NCBI RefSeq assembly: GCF_000236035.1
Contig: NZ_JH393257.1
Span: forward strand, 335,035-399,034
Direction: 5' to 3'
Origin: Vreelandella boliviensis LC1
GTDB taxonomy: Bacteria; Pseudomonadota; Gammaproteobacteria; Pseudomonadales; Halomonadaceae
DNA length: 64,000 nt
The position numbers and the translations under genes are program-made. The notes beneath the pieces are model-generated. The model was not told the DNA's origin and did not search any database. It saw only the letters and a list, made by a program, of their open reading frames with translations. Shown piece after piece: positions 9,205 to 15,996 of the stretch (positions are counted from its first letter, which is position 1; every line of letters starts with the position of its first letter).

Positions 9205-10401
9205 ATGCTGTCTGATGCTTTAATTATTGATGATGATTGCAACGTCCAACTGTTGGGCAAAATGCTACTACGCCAGCATGGTTATCAGGTGGTGACTGCG
9301 AGCAGTTTTGGCGAGCTTGTGCGCCAACCCGACCTGCTCAATGTCGAGCTGATCTTGCTTGATATCGGGCTAGGCGAGTTTACAAGCCTGGATATTCTGG
9401 AATATCTGTATGATCTACGCTTAAACGCTTCAATTATATTAATTAGCAGTTGCACGGAAGAAACTGCCGCGCATGCTATTGCAGAAGGTGAAGCAAAAGG
9501 CTTGAAAATGTTAGGCTTCCTATCTAAATCCAAGCTACTCACCGGTCTAACGACATTCCTTGGGCCATTAAAAAAAGCGCCTAAAGCGCCTACAAGCGAT
9601 GAGTTGGCGAAGGCCATTCGTGAACAACAGCTTTTTCTAGCTTTTCAACCCCAAATAAGCCTGCAACATGGCAACGTTATTGGCGTTGAAGCACTGGTAC
9701 GTTGGCAAGATCCTCAACGCGGCGTGCTATACCCCGATAGTTTTATCCCTCTAGCAGAGCAAAATGGCCTGATGCTTCCACTTACTTGGTACGTTATTGA
9801 GCTTGCCATGAAGCAGCAAGCCCAATGGCAGTCGCGCGGGTGGGACTTAAACATCTCGATTAATATACCAGCGGCCTTTATTCAAGCAGAAGGTGTCCTG
9901 GAGGCGTTTGATCAACTCACCCAAGAGCACCAAGCTGTTCTTAGCAAGATCACCTTGGAACTCACCGAAACGGCGGGGGTTGAGTGTTTAGGCTACGCTT
10001 GCTATGTGCTCAAAGCGTTGCGGCAACGGGGCTGCAAACTGGCGTTAGATGATTTTGGTACCGGTCACTCTTCGCTAACACAGCTCTATCGGTTGCCTTT
10101 CAGCGAGCTCAAAATTGACCGTAGCTTTGTCTCACTGATCGACCAGGACAAAGAAGCACTGGTGATAACAGCGTCGATTATCGACTTAGGCACACGCCTG
10201 GGACTGACTGTAGTCGCCGAAGGTATCGAAACGTCGGCGCAGTTCACCTTGCTTGTTGAAGCTGGGTGTACGGTTGGACAAGGCTACTGTATTGCTCACC
10301 CTTTAACCGCTGGCGCTTTCAACACCTGGTTACGCGAGTACTCACCCTCAGCGCCAATAACTCATCAAACGAGCATGCTTTCTTGCTCTAAAGCCTGCTG
10401 A
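9205..10401 (+). CDS. Response regulator with EAL domain (RocR-like c-di-GMP phosphodiesterase)
   Basis: A 398-residue REC-EAL protein. The receiver (residues 1-120) has the acidic pair near D9-D11, phospho-acceptor D53 in L-I-L-L-D-I-G and a conserved Lys in L-S-K-S-K. The EAL domain (about 135-385) keeps the catalytic set: G-V-E-A-L-V-R-W, N in S-I-N-I-P, E in L-E-L-T-E, D-D-F-G-T-G, K in L-K-I-D-R-S and V-A-E-G-I-E-T. It should therefore hydrolyse cyclic-di-GMP under phosphorylation control, as in Pseudomonas RocR. Its 3' end overlaps the convergent hybrid kinase gene by 37 bases, a likely but unproven partner. Confidence 0.92.
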   Translation: MLSDALIIDDDCNVQLLGKMLLRQHGYQVVTASSFGELVRQPDLLNVELILLDIGLGEFTSLDILEYLYDLRLNASIILISSCTEETAAHAIAEGEAKGLKMLGFLSKSKLLTGLTTFLGPLKKAPKAPTSDELAKAIREQQLFLAFQPQISLQHGNVIGVEALVRWQDPQRGVLYPDSFIPLAEQNGLMLPLTWYVIELAMKQQAQWQSRGWDLNISINIPAAFIQAEGVLEAFDQLTQEHQAVLSKITLELTETAGVECLGYACYVLKALRQRGCKLALDDFGTGHSSLTQLYRLPFSELKIDRSFVSLIDQDKEALVITASIIDLGTRLGLTVVAEGIETSAQFTLLVEAGCTVGQGYCIAHPLTAGAFNTWLREYSPSAPITHQTSMLSCSKAC

Positions 10402-12611
10402 GTAGTGACCTGGAGAACGACTAAACGCTCCAGATAGATAGCCAATTCGCTAAATGAGGCTTCTAGCGCTGCTTGCTCCAATTGGCTTGCTTGCTCAGCA
10501 ATCGCAGCACAGCCGAGAGAGGAAGAGGCGCCCTTCAGGGAATGCGCCTCTTGGCACAAGGCTTGGCGGTCCTCTGACTGCCAGTAGGCATTAAGACGGG
10601 CACTACGCTCACCAAGCCGCGTTAAAAATGTAGACAGCAGTGCCCCCAACGCTCTTGGCTCAAAGGTGCTTTTCAGCTCTTCACAAAGGCGCTTATCGAG
10701 TACCTGAACGGCGCCAACGGTATCACCCAGTGATTGGTGGCTTTTAGGCGAGTGACCGTCAACGTTTTCAACCGCTAAAATTTCGTCGTTAGAGAGATAG
10801 CGGCAGATCACCAGGTTCAGCTCATCCCGAGTAAAGGGTTTATGAATCATATCGTCCATACCGCTTTGCATACAGCGTTCGCGGTGCTCAGGCATAACAT
10901 TGGCAGTCATCGAGACAATCGGTAGCCGGGGTAGCTGATGCACGGCTTCGTAATCACGCCAGCGTTGGGTGGTTTCGGTTCCATCCAGCTTGGGCATCTG
11001 CATATCCATTAAGACCAAATCGACCCTGCTATGGTCTACTTGAAGCAAGTCAAGTGCTTCCAAACCATTCTTTGCGATGGTCACCTGCTGGCCAAGGCGT
11101 TCAAGCATCACCCGTGCTACCGTTTGGTTTAGCGGATTATCCTCAACCACTAAAATATGGTGCTTTTGCTTAGTAGTGAGTTCACGCTGGCTTTCACCGG
11201 TTTGGTAGACCATTGGGGGGTCGGTTTCCGGCATTCTAACGGTAAACCAAAATCGACTACCCAGCCCCTGCTGGCTGTTAAAGCCTATCTCGCCCTGCAT
11301 AGCTGCGACCAAACGCTTACAGATCGCCAGCCCAAGTCCTGTGCCTTCATGACGCCGCGCCATGGAGGTATCCACTTGAGAGAACGCTGAGAAGAGCTGT
11401 GTATGATCCGCGTCAGCGATACCACAGCCGGTGTCATGCACCTCGACGAGAACATTATCGTCGCCAAGTGCCTTCACGTGGCATTTAACGAACCCCTCTT
11501 CCGTGAACTTCAATCCATTATTGATTAAGTTCATTATGACTTGACGAAACCGAGCGATGTCCCCCATAACAAAACGCGGCAGCAAAGGATCAATCGTATA
11601 GCTAAAGGTGACCTTGGCCTTTGTCTCGCGCAGTGTGTAGCTTTCACATAGCTGGTCGATACACTGATGGAGATCAAACGGCTGAACATCCAGATCAAGG
11701 CGCCCAGATTCGATTTTGGTGTAATCAAGAATATCGTTAATGACTGCGCGCAAGCTTTCCGCACTGCGCTTGAGAGCAGCTAAATAAGTCTTCGCACTGG
11801 GTGTTTTAACCTCTTCGCTTAACAAGTCCGCCATCCCCACTACGCCATTTAACGGTGTACGAATTTCATGGCTCATCACGGCCATAAATTCGGATTTTGC
11901 GAGGCTGGCTTTCTCTGCCTGCTTGGCAGCTTCATTTAACGCTTGGCTCTTGGCTTCTAGCGCTTGGGCCTTGAGATCGCTTGAGCGGCTTTCCAAAATC
12001 AGCGCGCGAACTAACATCCCACCAGAAAACATAAGCAAGATAATAAGCAGCAGCACCAATCCGTAGAGATGCGTCAATACGCGGCGTTCCTCGCTGCGCT
12101 TATGTGAAACATGGGCATTGGTTTCGACCAGAATGGTACTGGTGAGCTGCTGTAGTTCAACCGTATCCTGCAGGAGGGTAGCTATTAACGCGCTATTTAA
12201 CCCGGCAGGGTAGTCCCATAGCGTTTCGAGTAGGGTTTCCATCTCTAAAATGCGGATTTGAGTTTCTTTAACTACCTCCTCAATATCCTCAAGTTGCGCC
12301 ACAATCCTGCCTATTTCACCTTGAAAAAAAAGTGACTGCCGACTGAAGAGAATTTCATAACGTAGCAACACATCGTCAACGGTGACGTTATCGGATCTTG
12401 TTGATTTCATTAACGTTAAGCGAAACTCGCGTACCTCACGATCAAACTGGTACCCGGCCCATAATAAGTTTTCGAGCAGGCGATTTTCCAGCGCATGCTG
12501 ACGGTTGTAAATAACCCCACCGGTGGTTAACGCGGAAAGAAAAAAAAGGATCGCAGAGAATGTCGCGACCCTCGTACTGCGGGAAAAATAGAACTTAAAA
12601 AAGGCCAGCAT
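10365..12611 (-). CDS. Hybrid sensor histidine kinase with receiver and Hpt domains (TorS-like)
   Basis: A 748-residue inner-membrane phosphorelay kinase. Order: membrane helix near residues 15-35, periplasmic sensor region, second helix near 185-205, coiled linker, and HisKA with H-E-I-R-T-P (His about 248). Then come the ATPase boxes (N-L-I-N-N-G-L-K-F, D-T-G-C-G-I, G-T-G-L-G-L-A-I), a receiver with V-V-E-D-N-P and V-L-M-D-M-Q-M-P (Asp about 534), and a C-terminal Hpt with A-H-S-L-K-G-A (His about 689). The layout equals TorS/ArcB-type tripartite kinases. It follows a periplasmic protein gene by 18 bases and lies opposite an OmpR-type regulator, its probable output. Confidence 0.94.
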   Translation of the reverse strand: MLAFFKFYFSRSTRVATFSAILFFLSALTTGGVIYNRQHALENRLLENLLWAGYQFDREVREFRLTLMKSTRSDNVTVDDVLLRYEILFSRQSLFFQGEIGRIVAQLEDIEEVVKETQIRILEMETLLETLWDYPAGLNSALIATLLQDTVELQQLTSTILVETNAHVSHKRSEERRVLTHLYGLVLLLIILLMFSGGMLVRALILESRSSDLKAQALEAKSQALNEAAKQAEKASLAKSEFMAVMSHEIRTPLNGVVGMADLLSEEVKTPSAKTYLAALKRSAESLRAVINDILDYTKIESGRLDLDVQPFDLHQCIDQLCESYTLRETKAKVTFSYTIDPLLPRFVMGDIARFRQVIMNLINNGLKFTEEGFVKCHVKALGDDNVLVEVHDTGCGIADADHTQLFSAFSQVDTSMARRHEGTGLGLAICKRLVAAMQGEIGFNSQQGLGSRFWFTVRMPETDPPMVYQTGESQRELTTKQKHHILVVEDNPLNQTVARVMLERLGQQVTIAKNGLEALDLLQVDHSRVDLVLMDMQMPKLDGTETTQRWRDYEAVHQLPRLPIVSMTANVMPEHRERCMQSGMDDMIHKPFTRDELNLVICRYLSNDEILAVENVDGHSPKSHQSLGDTVGAVQVLDKRLCEELKSTFEPRALGALLSTFLTRLGERSARLNAYWQSEDRQALCQEAHSLKGASSSLGCAAIAEQASQLEQAALEASFSELAIYLERLVVLQVTTQQALEQESMLV

Positions 12612-12629
12612 GGCAATTACCCGGTTACA

Positions 12630-13145
12630 TTATTCGACAACGATACGCGCCACCTGCCACACCGATCGCGAGAATATCTCTTCATTAAGCAGCTCGGGGT
12701 GTTTGTCAAAGGGGTAAATAACAAACAGCGGCCCCTGATCGCGAACACGTAGTACTTTGCCGTTCGCCTGCATGGCTAAAATCACATCATATTGCTCAAC
12801 ATCACTAACGGGTATAGTGGCCGCATACTCATTCAACGCTACCACACGCATGTTCTCCCCCTCGGCACCCGCGGCTTCCAATATGGCTCGCCCCAATGGG
12901 CCAGAGAAGCGCGTCATTCCATCATACCAGGGCGTGCGGGTAGTTGTTTCGTGTTGTACTAAGACCTCTAGCATCGCCCTATCAAAATGGGCCTCATCAC
13001 CCACATTTGGCTGCCCTACCTTACCACTCACCACTAACATTACCGGGCCTTCAGGGGCTTCCAGGGCGATAGCCTGGGGCGACAGCAAGGTAATCCCCAC
13101 TGCGGCGATAACCCCCCTGAATTTAAGAATCAGAGAACGACGCAT
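12630..13145 (-). CDS. Exported protein resembling molybdopterin-binding oxidoreductase fold
   Basis: 171 residues with an N-terminal signal peptide (to about residue 28, AIA/L). The C-terminal half has a G-P-L-F-V-I-Y-P-F-D segment and ends R-S-V-W-Q-V-A-R-I. This matches a group of short periplasmic proteins annotated as oxidoreductase molybdopterin-binding domain that often accompany hybrid kinases. No molybdenum-ligand Cys is evident, so it is more likely a sensory partner than an enzyme. It is first in a two-gene operon with the kinase (18-base gap) and is divergent from the response regulator. The fold assignment is moderate; the role is inferred from context. Confidence 0.7.
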   Translation of the reverse strand: MRRSLILKFRGVIAAVGITLLSPQAIALEAPEGPVMLVVSGKVGQPNVGDEAHFDRAMLEVLVQHETTTRTPWYDGMTRFSGPLGRAILEAAGAEGENMRVVALNEYAATIPVSDVEQYDVILAMQANGKVLRVRDQGPLFVIYPFDKHPELLNEEIFSRSVWQVARIVVE

Positions 13146-13314
13146 TAAATTGCACCCCGGTATTAGCGATTAAGGATACAAGAAGTATATATCGGCCGCC
13201 TGCGGACAAACTGTGAACCTTTGTGTCAACGCATTATTATCAACTAAACTTTAGGTATTAGTTTTCTACACCTACGCGCGTGACATTTACAAGATGACAA
13301 TAAGGGAATTCACC

Positions 13315-14028
13315 ATGCATATTGGCGTACTTGAAGATGACCTCGACCAACAGGCATTTATTGAGCAGTGCCTACTAACGGCAGGCCACCAGGTTTCTTT
13401 GTTTACTCGCGCCAACGAGCTGCGTCGCGCAACCCAGCAGCGGTCATTTGATTTCTTGATTATCGACTGGTGGTTGCCAGACAGCGATGGCATGGACGTC
13501 GTTGCCCACCTGCGCCAACACGACAGCTGGCGCGGTCCAATCCTGTTTATTACCGCGAGCCAGGGCGAAGACGACGTCGTTAAAGCACTCGAACAGGGCG
13601 CAGACGATTTTCTCGCTAAACCCCTGCGGCCCAGTGAGCTTATTGCCAGAGTGAGCGCACTAGGTAGACGGTCAGGGTATGCCACATTGCGCCCAGCATC
13701 GGCTTGCCCAGAGACCTTTACCCTGCATACTGAGGAGCATTACATCAGCGTAGCGGGCAACCCCGTTGATTTAACCGAGCGTGAGTATCGGTTAGCCACA
13801 CTCTTCTTTTCAAAAATTGGCGAGCTGATTACCCGGGCGCATTTATTAGAATTGGTTTGGGGTATCAAAGGGGACGTTTCGACACGCACGGTGGATACCC
13901 ACGTAAGCCGCCTACGCCGCAAGCTGGAGCTGGATGGACGGCACGGCCTGCGCCTACGCAGCGTTTACCAGTCTGGATATCGAATGGAGACCTGCCAAAC
14001 CACCAACGTAGAGCAAGTGGCTAATTAG
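13315..14028 (+). CDS. OmpR-family response regulator
   Basis: A 237-residue two-domain regulator. The receiver (1-118) has E7/D8/D9, phospho-acceptor D51 in F-L-I-I-D-W-W-L-P, T in F-I-T-A-S and K in L-A-K-P-L-R-P. The C-terminal winged helix includes V-D-L-T-E-R-E-Y-R-L and V-S-R-L-R-R-K-L. The ATG at 13315 is chosen because AAGGGA at 13302-13307 lies 7 bases upstream and the protein then begins with the canonical beta strand (MHIGVLEDD); the ATG at 13294 would add seven unneeded residues. It is divergent from the operon of the periplasmic protein and hybrid kinase, so the three probably form one signalling unit. Confidence 0.93.
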   Translation: MHIGVLEDDLDQQAFIEQCLLTAGHQVSLFTRANELRRATQQRSFDFLIIDWWLPDSDGMDVVAHLRQHDSWRGPILFITASQGEDDVVKALEQGADDFLAKPLRPSELIARVSALGRRSGYATLRPASACPETFTLHTEEHYISVAGNPVDLTEREYRLATLFFSKIGELITRAHLLELVWGIKGDVSTRTVDTHVSRLRRKLELDGRHGLRLRSVYQSGYRMETCQTTNVEQVAN

Positions 14029-14064
14029 ACTTGACGCTCATATGAGCATCGGTTAAAAGATAGG

Positions 14065-14092
14065 AGCTGCCTTGGAAAGGTAGCTTGGTTTT
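14065..14092 (+). terminator. Probable terminator of the response-regulator gene
   Basis: AGCTGCCTT pairs with AAGGTAGCT (one G-T wobble) around a 3-base loop, followed by TGGTTTTATT. It lies 36 bases after the stop codon. Confidence 0.5.
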
Positions 14093-14147
14093 ATTAACCA
14101 GAATTTTATTAACCAGAGTTTTATTAACCAACGTTTTACCAACGAAA
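14088..14147. repeat. 15-bp tandem repeat array, about four units
   Basis: Units at 14088, 14103, 14118 and 14133. The first three read GTTTTATTAACCAGA, ATTTTATTAACCAGA and GTTTTATTAACCAAC, and the fourth is degenerate. It is non-coding and lies between the response-regulator terminator and a small ORF. It could be a protein-binding array or neutral slippage. Confidence 0.8.
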
Positions 14148-14181
14148 TGTCCTTAAAGTAAAACTTTTCAGGAACCTCATC

Positions 14182-14277
14182 ATGCGCTGGCAAATCCCCG
14201 CGACACGAATGAATAAGCTGCATCGCATTATTAATAATGCGGTATCAGCCTATTGTTGTCGCGCGCCAGACATGTAG
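14182..14277 (+). CDS. Possible 31-residue small protein
   Basis: A short frame starting at an ATG with AGGA about 8 bases upstream and ending in TAG, followed 9 bases later by a GC-rich hairpin and T-rich tract. The peptide is basic, with an NKLHRIINNAV helix-like core and a CC pair near the C-terminus. It matches no family I recognise. The free-standing position between a repeat array and a hairpin supports a small transcription unit, but this could be chance. Confidence 0.35.
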   Translation: MRWQIPATRMNKLHRIINNAVSAYCCRAPDM

Positions 14278-14286
14278 AGAGAAAAC

Positions 14287-14318
14287 TGGCCGCGGCAAGT
14301 GTCGCGGCCATGTGTTTT
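14287..14318 (+). terminator. Hairpin with T-rich tail after the small ORF
   Basis: A perfect 8-bp inverted repeat (TGGCCGCG / CGCGGCCA) with an 8-base loop, followed by TGTGTTTT. Confidence 0.5.
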
Positions 14319-14383
14319 ATCGTTACCTTTGATACTCCTTGCTCGCGATGTTGCCCGGCCTCCTAACCCAGGAGACCGACCCC

Positions 14384-14638
14384 ATGGCAATTGCAACCAT
14401 TACTCGCAAGCTACTCAACGCTTTAAAGCACTCTCGCACCCAGCGGCGTTTTTACGAAGATCCGCGTTTTCATGACCCGCATCTGCTTAAAGATATCGGT
14501 TTACGCTGGGAGCAGGGCCAACTGGTATCCATTCATGGCGTAGAAGAGCTGGAGCCAAGTCTACGCAACCAGCGCCTTCAGGCTGAAACCCGCGATGCCT
14601 ACGAAAAATGTCCACATTGTGGGAGTAGTTTGGCATAG
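14384..14638 (+). CDS. Small DUF1127-like protein with C-terminal CxxC
   Basis: 84 residues. A basic N-terminal half (ITRKLLNALKHSRTQRRF) leads into H-L-L-K-D-I-G-L, the signature-like end of DUF1127 proteins. A longer acidic tail follows, ending in C-P-H-C-G-S-S. DUF1127 proteins are tiny, basic and stress-linked, and some bind RNA or RNA-binding partners. Here the tail and the CPHC pair, possibly a half zinc knuckle, are extra. The start at 14384 is set by AGGAG at 14370-14374; the ATG at 14348 has no site. A strong terminator follows directly, so it is monocistronic. Function unknown. Confidence 0.75.
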   Translation: MAIATITRKLLNALKHSRTQRRFYEDPRFHDPHLLKDIGLRWEQGQLVSIHGVEELEPSLRNQRLQAETRDAYEKCPHCGSSLA

Positions 14639-14640
14639 CC

Positions 14641-14675
14641 AACGCCCCGGTCACAGGAAGTGACCGGGGCGTTTT
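14641..14675 (+). terminator. Rho-independent terminator
   Basis: A perfect 14-bp stem (AACGCCCCGGTCAC / GTGACCGGGGCGTT) with a 5-base loop and TTTT at its end, immediately after the DUF1127-like gene. Confidence 0.9.
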
Positions 14676-14704
14676 CAGTTGCGCGCTATGCCTGGCGCAC
14701 CAAT

Positions 14705-14730
14705 AAAAAAAGCCGACCCATTGGATCGGC
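14705..14730 (-). terminator. Rho-independent terminator of arfA
   Basis: Read leftward, GCCGATCC pairs with GGGTCGGC (one wobble) around a 3-base loop and is followed by TTTTTTT. A second perfect 9-bp hairpin (TCTGCACAG / CTGTGCAGA, 14745-14773) lies between it and arfA. Confidence 0.85.
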
Positions 14731-14783
14731 CAAACTGATGGGAGTCTGCACAGCATGGGGGATACTGTGCAGAGATGCCTGGG

Positions 14784-14829
14784 GAAGGCATCGCCAAAAC
14801 GCCGGGTTAAGCGGCTTGGCGATACCCTC
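14784..14829 (-). promoter_or_regulatory. Hairpin spanning the arfA stop codon
   Basis: On the leftward transcript, the last codons of arfA (GAGGGTATCGCCAA) pair over 14 positions with downstream sequence (TTGGCGATGCCTTC), with two wobbles. A short inner GCCG/CGGC stem can also form. The TAA stop (14807-14809) sits in the loop. In known arfA genes a 3' hairpin is cut by RNase III or terminates transcription to give a non-stop message. Confidence 0.8.
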
Positions 14830-14956
14830 TCTGGGAGTCGCGTCCTTTACGGGAGTAGCTGCCTTTGCCTTTTTTCGGCGTTTGCTGCTGCATTTTAAAC
14901 ATCGGCGTTCGCAGCTGCGCTTTTAACGCGTTGTCTTTAATCCTGCGCTGTTTCAT
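14807..14956 (-). CDS. arfA: Alternative ribosome-rescue factor ArfA
   Basis: A 49-residue protein, too short for a usual ORF list. It has the ArfA core: I-K-D-N-A-L-K-A-Q-L near residue 6 and the glycine/lysine block KKGKGSYSRKGR at residues 28-39. ArfA enters ribosomes stalled on non-stop mRNA and recruits release factor RF2; it backs up tmRNA. A strong AAGGAG lies 7-8 bases before the ATG. Its 3' end is embedded in a strong hairpin with the stop codon in the loop. That fits the known control in which arfA mRNA is itself truncated and made stable only when tmRNA fails. Two further hairpins and a terminator follow. The C-terminal extension of E. coli pre-ArfA is absent here. Confidence 0.88.
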   Translation of the reverse strand: MKQRRIKDNALKAQLRTPMFKMQQQTPKKGKGSYSRKGRDSQRGYRQAA

Positions 14957-14975
14957 TCACTTTCTCCTTTGATTA

Positions 14976-14998
14976 GGTGCCTGCAAAAAGCAGGCACC
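14976..14998 (-). promoter_or_regulatory. Hairpin just upstream of the arfA ribosome site
   Basis: A perfect 9-bp inverted repeat (GGTGCCTGC / GCAGGCACC) around five bases, placed 6-7 bases before the AAGGAG of arfA. It could affect translation initiation or be the end of another transcript. A further 7-bp repeat (ACGCTAA / TTAGCGT, 15009-15025) lies upstream. Confidence 0.5.
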
Positions 14999-15076
14999 GC
15001 TATGACAGACGCTAACGTTTAGCGTTCACCTCTTTGTGTTTAAATTAGTGCTCAAAATTTTGGTTAAGCACACTAT

Positions 15077-15103
15077 TTACTCATCTCACTCATCTCACTC
15101 ATC
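15077..15103 (-). repeat. Three tandem 9-bp repeats, each carrying an in-frame stop
   Basis: Read leftward, GATGAGTGA, GATGAGTGA and GATGAGTAA follow one another in frame at the end of the aldo/keto reductase gene, so three stop codons occur in succession. Confidence 0.8.
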
Positions 15104-15907
15104 CCAAGCCGGAGCAAAATCGGGGTTGGCAATGCGCTCTTTACGATCAAGCGTAGCAATTTCCGCCATTTCGCTGTCGCTTAGCACTAAATCAAAGGCG
15201 GCAATGTTGCTTTGAATATTACGCGCTTTGGTCGATGAAGGGATCGTCATCATATTGCGCTGCTTTACCCAAGCAAGGGCAATTTGCGCGGGCGTGACGT
15301 TATGCGCGTCGGCAATCTGTTTAAGGGTCGGGTCGTCCATTACCTTGCCCACAGCCAGGGGCATAAAGGCCGTAACTTGAATACCGTGCTGTTCGCAGTG
15401 ATCGACCAGTTTACGGTTCTGTAAGAAAGGATGAACCTCGATCTGGTTGGTGAGGATTTCACCTTTGCCCAGAATGCTGACCGCTTCGTCCACCTGTGCA
15501 CAGGTAAAGTTGGAAATACCAATATGGCGCGTCTTACCCTCGGCTTTCACCTTTTTAAGCGCCGTCAAATAATCGACCATCGGCACTTCATCTTCTGGGG
15601 ACGGCCAATGGATCAACAACAGATCAACGTAATCGGTGCCTAATTTCTTTAGGCTTTCGTCCACGCTGGCTTCCAGCGTTGCGGGCTCCAGCTTATCGAA
15701 CCACACCTTGGTGGTTAGGAAAATATCGCTGCGTGGCACGCTGCTGTCGCGAATCGCTTCGCCTACGCCAGCTTCGTTGCCGTAAAACTGCGCCGTGTCG
15801 ATGTGGCGGTACCCGGCCTCAAGCGCCGCGTGAATACTCTGCTTGAGCGTATCGCCTTCCAGGCGAAAAGTACCAAAACCGGGGTTGGGTATCACAGTGT
15901 GCATCAT
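15095..15907 (-). CDS. Aldo/keto reductase
   Basis: A 270-residue NADPH-dependent (alpha/beta)8-barrel reductase close to the 2,5-diketo-D-gluconate reductase (DkgA/B) type. It has the catalytic residues in I-D-T-A-Q-F-Y-G-N-E (Asp, Tyr), K in T-K-V-W-F-D-K and H in L-L-I-H-W-P. The cofactor segment I-P-S-S-T-K is near residue 220. The Met at 15907 is chosen because AAAAGG lies 6 bases upstream; the ATG at 15913 abuts that site. It follows the PP2C-kinase gene on the same strand after about 90 bases containing a GGGGTGG/CCACCCC hairpin, so it may be separately transcribed. Substrate unknown. Confidence 0.9.
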   Translation of the reverse strand: MMHTVIPNPGFGTFRLEGDTLKQSIHAALEAGYRHIDTAQFYGNEAGVGEAIRDSSVPRSDIFLTTKVWFDKLEPATLEASVDESLKKLGTDYVDLLLIHWPSPEDEVPMVDYLTALKKVKAEGKTRHIGISNFTCAQVDEAVSILGKGEILTNQIEVHPFLQNRKLVDHCEQHGIQVTAFMPLAVGKVMDDPTLKQIADAHNVTPAQIALAWVKQRNMMTIPSSTKARNIQSNIAAFDLVLSDSEMAEIATLDRKERIANPDFAPAWDE

Positions 15908-15996
15908 TAACATCCTTTTCTATTGATAGCGTGTTAACTAACATGGGGTGGAAACCACCCCACTTCAACCCCAGTTGCCGGATCAACGGCAGTGTA

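Noticed and set aside
14088..14147. CRISPR-like array
   Set aside because: Units are 15 bp and contiguous, with no spacers and no cas genes; the same holds for 22389-22451.
14660..14926. 88-residue plus-strand ORF
   Set aside because: It lies opposite arfA, crosses three hairpins and has no ribosome site; it is a shadow.
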